From Pleurodeles waltl (Eukaryota > Chordata > Amphibia > Caudata > Salamandridae): DNA of 64,000 bases. Positions 35,200 through 47,091 of the stretch are shown here, one piece after another. The translations under genes and the position numbers were made by a program. How positions within the stretch are numbered: the stretch's first letter is position 1; each line of letters starts with the position of its first letter. The stretch covers positions 354,014,027 through 354,078,026 of the forward strand of contig NC_090439.1 in NCBI RefSeq assembly GCF_031143425.1. Reading direction: 5' to 3'. The notes below the pieces were generated by a model. It was not told the origin of the DNA and made no database searches. It worked only from the letters and a program-made list of their open reading frames with translations.

Positions 35200-36870
35200 T
35201 GCAGCATTTCAAACAGTAATAAGGTGAAAACACAACACAAGAAAAATCCCAGACCAATTTAGTAAAATTTAATAAATTATTTGAGACCAAAACAACAAAA
35301 ATCTAATCAGTGGGACTGGAAGGATGCAATTCTAAACATTTAAGTGAAATTAGTGCCTAAGAACACAAAGCACCACCTGTGGGTATCTGATCACGCCAAC
35401 CAGGACAAAGTCACAAGTTCAGGCAGACTGCAATGGAGCATGCACTGGATACAGGTACCAAGTTAGGCCAGCTGAACAAAGTACCTTAAATCTTAGTTGC
35501 GGAAAATACGTTTAGAATGCATCACGCAGCGGTGGTTCTGAGGGGCTAGGGGTGGAGATGCGAAGTCTGGTGTCTAAGATTTATCGTGCAGCGGTGATTC
35601 CAATGAAGCAGTCAATAGGGTTTTCGAGGCGAGGTCCTGTGTCGTCGTTGAGGATGTTGTCAATGAAGGTTTGAGATGCAAAGTCCTGCATCAGGGATCC
35701 ATTGCATACCAGAGGTTCAGAGAAGCTGCGTTATGAGGTCCTGCATCAAGGATGCATTGCACATCTGCAGTTCAGAAGCAGGGCTGTGAGGAGGTGAGTT
35801 ATGCTGTGTCGGTTCAGCCCAAGACCACAGCTGGGCTGGCACAGCACCTTCAGACCCACTTCCAAAGGTTTAGGACTGGGGTGGCACCACTGTGGGGTAG
35901 GGCTCACAGCAGAAAGATTCTATTTGCTGTGTTCAAGGAGGCTGGATCCTTTTCCGTCCCTGAGGCTCTAATCAGGAGGCTAGCCAACTAGGCTCTAGAG
36001 TAACTCTGGTGGTCCGGGGTTCATGATGCAGGTCCAATCCTCACTGAGTGAGCAGGGCAGCAGAGTAGCAGTCGTTTTTGCAGTGCAGCACACCAGTACT
36101 CCTGAGTCTTCCAAAGGTCCAGAGGTGTACTGAAGAGTTGGGTCTGAGGGTCCACTATTTTTATCTGATGTCATTTGAAGTAGTGCCCACAGAGGTGTTT
36201 GGAAGTTCCTGCCTTTCTACCTTGGCCCCAGCTTGTCTGGGGACACAAAAGACTAGTGGGAAACCCTTTGTGGGTGTGCTTAGGCAGAGCCGTTGTAAGA
36301 TGTAAGTGTGGTAGGTGACAGGTCCTCCCTCTCATCAAGTCAGAGATGGTCCATCCTGCCAACATCTAGTCCCCCTTTGTCGCACTGTTTGGGAGCAATA
36401 CACAAAGACCAACTTCCAGCTACACTTAGTCATCTGACCCAGGAAGAGGCTGCAGGCACCAAATGGTTAGGACAAGAAAATCACAGCTTTCTAAAAGTTG
36501 CAGTTTAAGAATTGTGACTCAAAATCTGACTTTACCATTAAGGAGGGGTTTAAATTACACTTATTTAGACACCAAACTTGACATTCATATCTGTTCACAA
36601 TTGAAAGTTATCACTTACTAAATGTTTTTCACTATCAGGATATGTAAAATTTAAAAGTGCAGGTCCAGCTCTTCATATACACCGCACTCTGTCCTAGGGG
36701 CTGTTTAGGGCTTACCCTAGGGGTAAGGTATATGCATTCAAAATGACATTTTAGGCCTGGAAAAAGGCTTATTGTGCCAGGTCAAAATGGCAATTTACGA
36801 CTGCACACACAGGTAGCAACAGCAGGCCGAATACATCTTTAAAAGGCTACTTAAGTGGGTGACACAATTT

Positions 36871-37727
36871 GGGGCATATTTATACTTTTTGGTGCAAAAC
36901 TGCACTAACGGAGTTTTGCACCAAAAAGTTTAGCATCGGCTTGCGCCATTCCTGAGCACCAGCCAGGCACCATATTTATGGAATGGTGTAAGCCAGTGCA
37001 AAGGGTGGGCTAGCGTAAAAAAAATGAAATTACATTAGCCGAGTGGGGCTGGCGGTATGGTAGAAGGGGGTTTTGCACCAAAAAATGACGTTAGGCTGGT
37101 TACATTAAAAAAAGATTACTCTAACCAGCCTAGCGTCATTTTCTGACGCAAAACCATCCATACCACGACCCCTGTCTTAGAAAAGACAGGAGTCATGCCC
37201 ACCACCCCAATGGCCAGCACAGGGGACTAGTGTCCCCTGGGCATGGCCATTGCACCCTGTGCCATGCAGGGGGGCCCCCTTTGGGTCCCTGATGGCACTA
37301 TAATTTAAAACAAAATGTGGTGTGGGTGGGGGTGTTCCTGGAGCTTGAAGAGGGTACCTGTGGACCTATTCCATGGTCCTTAACCATCGAAATGGGTCCA
37401 CAGGTCCCTTAATGCCTGGTCTGATCCAGGTGTTAAATAATAGTGCAAAGCAAGCTTTGCACCATTATTTAGCCCCTCCTCCCACCTGTGCGTCATTTTA
37501 GCACAGGGGGATAAATATAGGGCTATGCGGTTAGCACCATTTTTTAGACTGGAACTTCTACCTTGCATCTCATTGACGCAAGATAGGTACACGCATCTAA
37601 AAAATGGTTCAAACTCCAATATTTTGACGGGTCTAACATCAAAATATAGATATGGAGTTAGTTTTGCGCAGAATATGTGTAAAAACAATGATGCAAATTC
37701 AGCGCAAATGTGGTACTAATATGCTCC
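36871..37727 (+). mobile_element. Family H long element, GGTGC-tip subfamily
   Basis: GGGGCATATTTATAC ... GTACTAATATGCTCC. The left flank TTT and right flank TTA do not match exactly. The terminal hairpin has arms GGTGCAAAACT (36891-36901) and AGTTTTGCACC (36912-36922), where other copies have GACGC-type arms. The donor array is missing: the sequence jumps from TAATTTAAAACAAAA to TGTGGTGTGGGTGG near 37316. Confidence 0.85.
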
Positions 37728-37814
37728 TTACTGCTGTAAGTCCACTAGTAGCATTGTAGTTACAGGCTTGGGTATGTATGGTACCACTTTACTAGGGACA
37801 TAAAAGTAAATTAA

Positions 37815-38727
37815 GGCCCGTATTTATACTTTTTGACGCTAAACTGCGCTAACGCAGTTTAGCGTCAAAAAATTTTGCGCCGGCTAACGCCATTCTGAAG
37901 CACCATGCGGGCGCCGTATTTATTGAATGGCGTTAGCCGGCGCAAGCAGACCGGCGCTGCCTGGTGTGCGTGGAAAAAAACCACGTACACCAGGCAGCGC
38001 CGGCGTAGGGAAAAATGGCGTTAGGGCGTCTTAAAAATGGTGCAACTCAGGTTGACGCAAAAAAATCGTCTTAACCCGATTTGCGCCATTTTTAACGACG
38101 CCCAGACGCCATTTACATGACTCCTGTCTTAGTAAAGACAGGAGTCATGCCCCCTTGCCCAATGGCCGTGCCCAGGGGACTTCTGTCCCCTGGGCATGGT
38201 CATTGGGCATTGAGGCATGTAGGGGGGCACAAATCAGGCCCCCCTATGCCAAAAAAAAAATATAAAAAAAATAAAAATTTATACTTACCTGAACTTACCT
38301 GAATGTCCCTGGGATGGGTCCCTCCATCCTTGGGTGTCCTCCTGGGGTGGGCAAGGGTGGCAGGGGGGGTCCCTGGGGGCATGGGAGGGCAGCTGTGGGC
38401 TCATTTTGAGCCCACAGGTCCCTTAACGCCTGCCCTGACCCAGGCGCAAATGCGGGGTTTTTTGGTCCGCCCGCTCCCGGGCGTGATTTTTGCCCGGGAG
38501 TATAAATACGACGCATTTGCGTCGCAGTCAGTTTTTTGGACGGGAACGCCTACCTTGCATCTCATTAACGCAAGGAAGGCGTTCACGCAAAAAAATGACG
38601 CTCTTTACTCATAGTTTGGCGCTAGACGCGTCTAACGCCAAAGTATAAATATGGCGTTCGTTTTGCGCCGAATTTGCGTTAAAAAAAATGACGCAAATTT
38701 GGCGCAAACGGAGTATAAATATGCCCC
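37815..38727 (+). mobile_element. Family H long element, well preserved (reference copy)
   Basis: GGCCCGTATTTATAC ... GTATAAATATGCCCC with TAA at 37812-37814 and 38728-38730. Consecutive stems: 37835-37866, about 37877-37943, 37953-38001 (21-base arms), 38010-38115, 38118-38147, 38156-38209, 38465-38498 (CCCGGGCG...), 38544-38587 (GCCTACCTTGC...GCAAGGAAGGC) and 38666-38706. Two CAGGTAAGT donors (minus strand) are at 38283-38301. No coding. Confidence 0.9.
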
Positions 38728-38894
38728 TAAATGTGCCAACTGGATTTAAGCCAATTTTATGTAAAGGAAAGAGCATAAGCACTTTAGCACTGATCATCAG
38801 TGGTAAAGTGTGCAGAGTCCTAAGGCCAGCAAAAACAAACTTAGCAAAAACAGGAGGATTGAAGGCAAAAATGCCAAGGATGTCAGGTCCAACA

Positions 38895-39660
38895 ACCGCC
38901 TAAGCTGTATTAGGGATCATCACATAGACAATGCTACAAAATCTATTGTTCAGCTAGTTGCACTAAAACCACACTGATCATATTTAATTAGGCTAGCCTA
39001 TAAACTTCATTCTGCTAGTTCTTTTAAAAGGGTACATGCTTAATACGTTGCCTCAATGTCAATTTATCTAATCACTGTATTATTAGGAATTAAGCTTGGG
39101 TCACCTTTCTTTCTTATGCATGGGATGCAAAATCTATTCCTTCTAAGGCGAGAGAATAATTTGAACTTCAAACTCAAATGTGTACAAGGAAAAGAGCCAT
39201 TGGGGACAGCTCTCAGCAATGACTGTGAAATACCCCACTTCACAAACTAGGACCAGAGGATGACCCTATCAAAACAATCAAAGGCCATCAGGCAGTTTTA
39301 AAGCATATAAATACATCACAATTCAACATGTTGCTAATGCCAAAATATAATCTGTGCTGAAAAGAACAGTAACAGGATTCTTGTACAAGCAGGGAATGAG
39401 CTGCCATTGGGTTTATCCTATTCATCTTATTTTTCAATGGCAGAAACAGTGGCACCACATGAGATCATTGGCCAAAACCAAAAGTCTCCTTCTTATTTTA
39501 AAGAAACCTGAATAAGAAGTGGCTGCCCCTAACACAGGCCAGGAAGATCCTTGGCCAAAATCAAGGAGAAACAAATGGAAGATAATATTTGTGAAAGACT
39601 TCCACGATGGGAAGGAAGCTATTAAACAACTCATCAAGGCTGACAGTGTGCCTATTAGAT
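38895..39660. other. No recognisable gene or repeat
   Basis: Mixed AT-rich sequence. No domain or repeat identified. Confidence 0.35.
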
Positions 39661-41460
39661 CTGCCCTATCTCAGTAATGAGAGCTGTGGAGCTTGGGAGC
39701 AGGGAGGTGGGACTCATTATTACATATTTGTGTAGGGAGCACCACAGCAGAGATCAGAGATGTAAGGTTACTCATGGAGGGCCATGGCAAAGAAGAGGCT
39801 GCAAGGGAGAAAGTTCCCAAGGGAGGAGAGGAGCGGAGAGATGGGATGGTTCCAAAACAGGATTGAGGGCTAGTCCAAGATGGGGCAGAGGGGAGGTACA
39901 GTTTTCCAGTTGGGGTTTAGAAGATGAGTGGGTAGATGAGGAAAGGGGAAGTTCTCAGCAGATAACATTATGTTAGCAGGGGGGATATGCAATGGAGGGA
40001 ACAGGGGAGTTTGTATCACACTCATTGAGGCTCCCACATGCATGTACTGCATGGACTGGTATTTTCCTCTGGCCAATGGATATGAAAATGATGTGTTTAT
40101 CTTTTAATAATGTGAGAGACCTGAACTACCCCAGTAAAAGAGTGATAATTTTGTGTGAGCTACATTGCCTGAAGGGAGACATATGTTTCCTTCAAGAAGC
40201 ATGTTTATTGAACCAGGAATCCTGGAGGCTCAAATGACATTTCTTCTCCCTGCAGTACTTTGTGCCAACCAAGTCCAAATTGGCAGGGGTATCCCCAGAG
40301 CGCTACACATAGAATCTGTCTTCCATTCCACCGACATGGATGGGAAGGGCAGTGGATACTACTGAATGTCATTTTGAGATGGCAGGCAGCCTCTTTTGCT
40401 GCAGTGCACACACAGAACCAGGGACAGAAACAATCCCTGAGATTAATTCTCCAAAAATGCCTGACATTAGTCACGGGACCCCTGGAAGCAAGTGAGGACT
40501 AGAATGTAGTATTGCTTAAAAAGAATGATTAATCAGCACACAGACATGAAGGCATGGTGGTCCTCTCTGAGGCAGGCAATGAATAATTTCCTGAGGTGGG
40601 ACTGAATGTTGTGTGGAGGAGTAAACTTATGAGTAAGACCTATTACTCCCACTACTGAGCATCATCTATAACTGTGCCAGGATAGATATGATCCTGCTAC
40701 CACTCATTTTGCGCCACCTAGAGGCAACAGCATATGTGGTGCTGATACACTTGAAACACACCTTGATGATATGGACCCCAGTTGTCATTTTAACACATGC
40801 CAAATGATGGACACATTGGCTAGAGATGATATCTTCACCTAGATTAAAGAGTATCTACTCATAAATGAAATGGACAAAACAGCTTAGAAATGACCATACA
40901 CCCTTAAAGCTTTCATAAGAGCTCCCTGCATAGTTGAATCACTAGACTGCATAATATAGAAGAGAAAGCTTTTCTGCATCTATAAGCTGAGTTTGAACAT
41001 CTGGAGTTAAAACACAAACAATACCATTCCCAAACAATATGGCAGAAAATACTAGCAATCCAAGAGCATATGTAATTACTAGAACGTAACAAGGCAAAAT
41101 ACTGCCTAGCTAAACGTAAAAAAAAGTATTATAAAGGGTTGGGGTGGAAATAGGGCACTCAAGCTCATATCAATGAGGTTCAGGGAGTGACTAAGCACTA
41201 TCACATTGTAGGGCCATAAGGTCTTCATGAGTAAACTGCTACTAAATGATTCAGACAAACTAATAACATTCCAGAAATATCATCATTAGTGAGGTGGTCC
41301 TAAATATATATCTCAGAAGCAGACAGGGAAAACTGAGAAAGCCTCAGCACTCAGGAGGAGATAATCAAAGCAATAAAGAATTTGCCGGCTAACAAAGTCC
41401 TAGGACCAGATAGATTCCTTCCCTCCTTCCTTGAAAGAATTCTTTTAAAACAATGTGCTC
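39661..41460 (+). pseudogene. Second L1/Tx1-like LINE remnant (ORF2 5' half)
   Basis: From about 40083 the plus strand encodes degraded endonuclease blocks. These include NNVRDLNYPSKR..ILCELHCLKGD (short form of motif 1), then ICFLQEACLL with the catalytic Glu, and ARIDMILLPLIL at about 40677-40713 corresponding to the SRIDYIL motif. A pre-RT segment, TQEEIIKAIKNLPANK (about 41350-41400), is followed by LGPDRFLPSFL. Multiple stops separate them. The RT catalytic part is absent. The G-rich stretch 39680-40000 is probably its upstream spacer. It is a different lineage member from the LINE at 20365-26830. Confidence 0.7.
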
Positions 41461-41699
41461 TTCTACATATTTTTTCTTGAGCCTTTTTGTCTTGTAGAAC
41501 TTTCCATCCATTATGTACTCCTTGATATTTTTGTTAGCAGTAGTTTCCACGTACTTGCACGTTTTTCTTCACATGCTGCTTACGAGGTTCTCAGAGCTTA
41601 CTACAGAAAAAATGTATGTTCTATGGCCTGAGATAACTTCGCCATGGGTGGTCCCAACCCAGCTGTGAAAGAAGTAGAGTTATGCAGAGGATTAGCTAT
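41461..41699. other. Junction sequence between two LINE remnants
   Basis: T-rich sequence with no recognised domain between the Tx1-like remnant and the RTE-like element. Confidence 0.3.
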
Positions 41700-41755
41700 C
41701 CCACCATGTAAAAAAATCCTACCTACAGAAATGTCAACCAAAAGCCATCCCGGCC

Positions 41756-42469
41756 TTGCAGGGAGAGGAATCTCCTTCACAGGGAGCTATGGAGCCTTCT
41801 GGTGAAAGCCAGAGAACCCTGGAAGTCACAAAGCTGATCCACCTGAATTCAACCAAGACCATCCCCATTGGGACATGGAATGTGAGGACCATGTACGAGA
41901 CAGGCAAGGCAGTCCAAGTGGTAGTGGAGATGAAAAAATACAACCTTGCCCTGCTTGGCATCAGCGAGACCAGACGGACACTTTCCAGACAGAAAAGACT
42001 GACTCCAGGAGGAATGCTGCTGTATTCTAGACACGAGGAAGATACCAACTCACATACTCAGGGAGTAGCACTGATGCTAACACGAGCAGCCAAAAGAGCT
42101 TGGATTAGATGGAAAGCCCGCTGTCCCAAAATCATCACAGTGACCTTTATCAGAAAAAAAAAGAGGATCAACATGAATATTATCCAGTGCTATGCACCTA
42201 CAAATGACAGCGAAGAAAAGGACAAAGAACAGTTTTACAAAAGACTCCAGTCTATCCCAGAGAAATGCCTTGAGAGAGACATCACCATACTGATGGGAGG
42301 CTTTAAAGCCAAGATTGGAATCAACAACACAGACCAGATTGCAACACTGTGCACCATCATTGAACAGTCAATAGAATGGAATTTCCTTCACTATGTCAAC
42401 TCCAGCAACTATGAAAAGGCATTCAACAGCGTGGACAGAGAGACCCTTTGGAAACTCCTCCGCCACTAG
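41756..42469 (+). pseudogene. RTE-like endonuclease-RT fusion reading frame (237 aa)
   Basis: The open frame begins with the apurinic-type endonuclease: GTWNVRTMYETGK (motif 1), LALLGISETR (catalytic Glu), NIIQCYAPTNDSEE, and TILMGGFKAKIG (normally GD-N, so the catalytic Asp and Asn are changed). Immediately after GINN it continues as TDQIATLCTIIEQS and SNYEKAFNSVDRETLW from the RT palm. The two parts are normally several hundred residues apart. The frame ends at a stop in KLLRH*. It cannot encode an active enzyme. Confidence 0.75.
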
Positions 42470-42470
42470 A

Positions 42471-43480
42471 GTGTGCCAGATAAACTCCTAAAAATCATCA
42501 GGAACTCTTACGAGGGAATGAACTGCAAGAGATAGTCCATGGATGAAAATTCACAGAAGCCTTCCAAGTGATGACTGGAGTCCACCAGCGTTGTTTGCTC
42601 TCGCCTTCTCTCTTCCTGCGGGCCATAGACTGGATTCTGAAGACATCAACAGCAAGGAGAAGAAGTGAGATTCAGTGGACATCTTGGACGCAGCTCGATG
42701 ACCTGGACTTTGAAGACCTGCCATTGCCATCTGCAGATGCAAGAAAAGACCAACGAGGTGGCAGCAACATCACCACCACTCAGCCTCAACATTCACAGGG
42801 GAAAAATCACAACCCTGAAGGCTAAAATGGCCGGCACAACTGCAATCACTCTTGTATGCAATGCTCTGCAAGAGGTTGAGGCTTTCACCTACCTGGGGAG
42901 TGTCATAGACAAGTAGGGTGGCACAGATGCCAACATCAAGGCAAGAATCGGCAAAGCAAGGAATGCCTTCATTCAACTAAAGTAGATCCGGAGCTCCAAG
43001 CACCTAATGTTGCAAACCAAGATCAGGCTTTTTAACACCAATGTAAAATCAGTCCTTCTGTATGGAACAGAAACTTGGAGGACAACAGTGACCCCCACCA
43101 ACAAATTCCAGACCTTCATCAAAACCTGCCTGGGGAAAATCCTCCAAATCCACTGGCCAAAAGCCATCAAAACAATGACTTATGGCAGCAGATTTTCCAA
43201 CTTCGTGCCTATGAAGAAATCATGAAAAGACACTGGGGCTGGATAGGTCACACCCGCTGCATAGCTGCATCAAACATTACCAGGCAAGCTCTGACCTGTA
43301 ACTCTCAAGGGAAAAGGAAAATAGGAAGGCCAAGAAACACCTGGCGCTGAGGCCTCAAGGCTGACTGCAAGGAGATGGGTTACACCTGGAGTTATTTTGA
43401 AAGAAAAGACCAAGACAGAGGTGGCTGGAAAGTCTTGGTTGATAGCCTATACCCCGGGAGGGGCAGTAGGCGTAAGTGAG
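42471..43480 (+). pseudogene. RTE-like RT palm/thumb and C-terminal domain, frameshifted
   Basis: Continuation of the preceding frame after the stop: VPDKLLKIIRNSY, then TGVHQRCLLSPSLFL (RT motif), LDDLDFEDL where an F-A-D-D catalytic site is expected (catalytic Asp pair lost), VEAFTYLGSVIDK, LLYGTETWRT, and GWIGHTRCIAASNITRQAL with GRPRNTWR. At least three frame changes and stops are present between 42471 and 43350. Confidence 0.7.
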
Positions 43481-45517
43481 GGAGTAAGGGCCCAAGATAT
43501 TTCTCGGAAAGCCACTGTGGCTGGTGCTAGCCACTGTCCTTGCCAGCGCTGCCAACTGCTATTCCAGTTAACTAACAGCTGTAAATATGGATTGCATCCA
43601 CATCTTTTCATCTTTTTTAAAGTATATTGACTATATTGTTGATGAGCCTTGCTCAAAAATATATAGAAAGTGCCACCATGTGATAAACTGTCATAAATAA
43701 GTGCTGGTGTTTACAAATAAGGGCGGTACTAAGCACAGGCAAACACCGGCACAAATTAAGCACTGTATGTCTCATTAATGGAGACCCCAAATCTGCCTTC
43801 ACCCTTATTTTGAAACTGCTACTACCTACAGAACATTGTGGTGTCCCAAAGCCCATTATGACTTTTGCTTCCATCATTTTTAGTTAACTAGCCATCAACC
43901 TATCTACAAATTATTCCCATTTATTCACAACAATTATGTTATGCCTGTTACACTTTTACACTTGCAAAATGGCCAAACTTTTTTCTAATTCTTACATTTA
44001 ATGGCTCGTATAGAGTTCAGTGGGACCCAACCAAGTGTACAAAAACAGAGAGCTATGGAGTTCTGCCATTAATCATGCACATGCCCAATCTAGATTCATG
44101 CAGCTATTTAGCTGAATCAGAATATGCAGCATAATGTTTAAGCCAAATTAACATGCAAAGACTCAAGCTTAAAGTATGTCCACGTGGGTGAATTTGTCTT
44201 ACCAAAGACAGTTATTTATGTTTTTTACGGGGCACATTGCCGTGCTTATTGCATTCAAAATATCTGACATTTGTAAGTAGGCAGTAAATCAACAGAACCC
44301 CCCTTAAATGAAGTACAACATGATTTGTATGTATATAAATATGGGATGGCACAGCACACAGACATAAACTGGGCAATGGCAGATGCAGTGGCATACTTTA
44401 TTGCTGAAGATGAACTGCTTCTGCTGCTGCCACATGGCAAGGAGTTGGAAGAAGCGGAGGAACAGCAAATGTGAACCAGGAGGAGCAGGGCAGTCAAGAA
44501 GTATGACACACATATAGCCCCTGAACATGGCAGTTTACCATATCCTAGCACACTATTTTGATCAAACAAAGTCTAACTTATCTTATTCTCTAATGTGGGG
44601 AGTATCCCTCCAGCAATTCAAATAACATCTGCTTTACCACTACTGCTGAAATTATTACGCGTGTACTACACATGTGTACTGTAATCAGCTTTGTGTTGCA
44701 GTGGCTCATGATACGGCAAAGCTTGCATTTAGCCATATCCTGTATTAGGCCATGAATGCCACATTAATGTGTGCTTGTCAAAGAACTCTTCAAGGTCCCC
44801 AAATAAACCAAAACAATTCAGAAAAAGATACATTCTGTCAAAAAGCACACTTGCCCATTCTGTTAGTTGCAGTTGATTACAAACACATCCATCTGCGGCA
44901 ACCAGAGTTCAACTAGGATATCTTCCACAACCAGATACTCTGTCAACATACAAGCTGCATATAAAGCCAACCTTTGTACCACAAAGTTATGTACAAACCA
45001 TCACAGGTCAACTCATGACTCAGTGAACAGCTGCTTCTCAGACATCATATGAAAATATCATCACCTAAAACAGAATGTGTCTTCTTGGAATGTATCACAT
45101 ACATGACTGTACCTGACCAACACATATTTCATTACACAGGCATAATGAGAAATAATTACATAAAGGCATCATTTTATGCTGAACCACATGCCCACTTGAA
45201 CAAGGAGTGCTGAGTAGGGCAAGTATGCAGACTGATATATGTGGTCCAATGGGGGATGACTGTTATAAGTTAGGACAGGAAACAAAAAAAGAATGGTAAA
45301 TGATGAGGATGATACATCCATGAGAACGTCAAGGCTATGTTTGAAGTTGTCTGCTTCTAATACTTCATCAACATTGCAATGTGCCAAAACTTCCCTCACA
45401 TTACAGCACTACTGTTTGCAACTTTAAAGAAATTGTTTTTGTTTGTCTTTGCTAATCTGTTGGGAATCATGATTTGCACTGGATTGTTCATCCCACTAAT
45501 AGACATGATGTCATGTC
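43481..45517. other. No recognisable gene or repeat
   Basis: AT-rich sequence. A short acidic frame around 44382-44478 is noted as a weak finding. Other frames are short, overlap antisense frames and carry no motif. Confidence 0.4.
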
Positions 45518-46503
45518 TGTATTTTGTGTAGCCATTTTAGCTATAGTTTTATACATGGTATTTTAGCAAACTAGGCCTGCTGCTGTGCACTTCAACCTAG
45601 ATATGTTTTATACTAGCTCTGTTATATTATTTTAACAATAGCCACATTTGTGGTCTTGTTTTATTTTCTCTCTCTAGCTTTTCTTAGCCTAGGTCAGCTC
45701 TGCGTTCTTAAACAAGACATTTCTTTCACTCTGCCCTTTTCTCAAGGCTGCAATAAGATAGGTTGCTGGCAAAAGTGGTACGCTTTGTCTCCAATGTTCA
45801 CAGAAACATACACACTCTCGCGTGGGGATCCTTTCTTGGAATATCAGCTGTTTTATTATAAAAACACTACTTTGACCCATGTAGGTTAGAGGGAGATTCC
45901 AGCCAGATGACTACGACTGTATGCTGATTGCTTCGCTGCAGCTGCTTATGTAGACTACAGGCCTCTTGCTCAGGTATGGGGGATGATGTCTTCCCAGGGG
46001 AACCTGAAGGGCAGAATTAGAGCTTAACATGCTGTGCTCTAACATAGCCTAGGTAGGAACTATTCTCAACGTTCTTAATGACAATATGGTAGCATTATTT
46101 TTATGTTTCACTCTCTTCGTCACAATTTTAATCTTGTTGTGCATCATCATCCTAGTTATTGCAATACATGCTTTATTATCTAAGATGCAGTTACTTCAAT
46201 AAAACCTTATTGAACTATACTCTGCCTCTGATTGTCCTTGCATATAGACTAATGTAACAGAGAGAAACGGATGAGATCTGAGCGACCACGATTTCCCTGA
46301 GGAGTCATTTGTGTCATGCGCCCAGTTGCCCAATCATCCCTGCTCTTGGGTGGAGATAGAGCACTGCTAGTTAGCCAGTACAAAACACATATTAGGCCGA
46401 CAGGTGTCACCTGGTGTGGGATCACACTCATTGCCCCGCAATATAAGTGATTCTGCCGCCCGAATCTAGTAGTCTCATTAGGATAATGAGAACCTACGTG
46501 ACA
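45518..46503 (+). mobile_element. 5' LTR of a foamy-like endogenous retrovirus
   Basis: About 986 bases. The start is inferred from the solo LTR at 47092-48066 of the same family (975 bases). A TATA-like TTATTATAAAAAC lies near 45850-45863, a canonical AATAAA at 46198-46203, and the 3' end is ...CCTACGTGACA at 46503, directly followed by a primer-binding-site-like sequence. U3-R-U5 order is consistent with a plus-strand provirus. The exact 5' boundary is uncertain by ~10 bases. Confidence 0.7.
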
Positions 46504-46522
46504 TGGCGCTGCCAATGTTTGG
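46504..46522 (+). promoter_or_regulatory. Putative primer binding site (tRNA-Lys-like)
   Basis: TGGCGCTGCCAATGTTTGG begins immediately after the LTR's terminal CA. It shares the TGGCGC start and the CCAA core expected for a tRNA-Lys(1,2) primer, the usual primer of foamy viruses, with a 2-base insertion and some mismatches. Decayed. Confidence 0.5.
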
Positions 46523-47091
46523 TCAGGCACTAATTTTCGGGTCCTCCTGAGTATCTCTGTCTCACCACATGGAAAGACACCTCAGTACTATATACGGAGA
46601 CGTCCGTGGCATTGAATATTTTCCTCCTCAGCTAAGTAGGAAGTACCTAACTAAGGCTGTAGGTTGTTCAAGCTTGAACTTTAAAAGGATAATCCCCATT
46701 TGGTGTGCTTATCTCTGAACAAAATTTCCCATTCATCACGGCGAACCCGAAACAGGCAGCAATTGCAGTCAATATACGACCACTCCTTACTGCACATTTA
46801 TTGGCACATGACCTAATGGCCCAGGGGGGTCCTGTTACATTTGTTGTCTATAGAACAAAACATTTCTATTCTTGGGTCCTGTTACGTTTGTTGTCCAAAG
46901 AACAGAAATGTTCTATTCTTGGGTCACATTTCCAGCAGCTGATGGGAACACAAATACATTTCATCACTATACACCTGTAAACATACCTGCACAGTATAGA
47001 GCATATGCATATCTAGAAATACCTCTATCTTATCAAGAACATAATAATTGGCTTGATAGCGCCATACCACACACAATTCTACACGTTAGGT
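46523..47091 (+). other. ERV leader / gag 5' region (decayed)
   Basis: Lies between the PBS and the inverted solo LTR. Contains an open frame at 46705-46980 without recognisable domain and a 47-base tandem duplication (46827-46873 and 46874-46920). By position it should be the untranslated leader and the beginning of gag. I cannot recognise gag residues here. Confidence 0.4.

Larger units (their letters stand above)
35200..38894 (+). repeat. Long interspersed repeat R1 with two nested H elements
   Basis: Starts near CAAACAGTAATAAGGTGAAA. A tandem section at 35500-35770 has repeated GTCCTG.ATCA.GGAT.CATTGCA and GAGGTCCTG units. The 3' third at 36480-36870 (CACTATCAGGATATGTAAAA block) resumes at 38728 after the H elements, with CACTTTAGCACTGATCATCAGTGGTAAA, and ends GTCAGGTCCAACA (38894). 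Order and orientation match 13950-16127. Two H elements (36871-37727 and 37815-38727) lie within it, separated by only 87 bases of R1. Confidence 0.75.
41700..43480 (+). mobile_element. RTE-like non-LTR retrotransposon with internal deletion
   Basis: One plus-strand LINE reading: a short 5' region, an endonuclease, an abrupt join into the fingers/palm of the reverse transcriptase, then the C-terminal WIGHT..GRPRNTWR region and a terminus LVDSLYPGRGS followed by a stop at about 43478. Most of the linker between endonuclease and RT is missing. No clear 3' tail repeats or target duplication seen. I assign it to RTE-like elements from overall organisation; a neighbouring clade is possible. Confidence 0.7.

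Noticed and set aside
38303..38614. Recurrent frame beginning MSLGWVPPSLGVLLGWA (also at 50833, 55540 region, 60142)
   Set aside because: Same non-coding part of family H in each copy. Frames differ by stops and shifts between copies and the reading ends in hairpins, so I do not regard it as a conserved protein.
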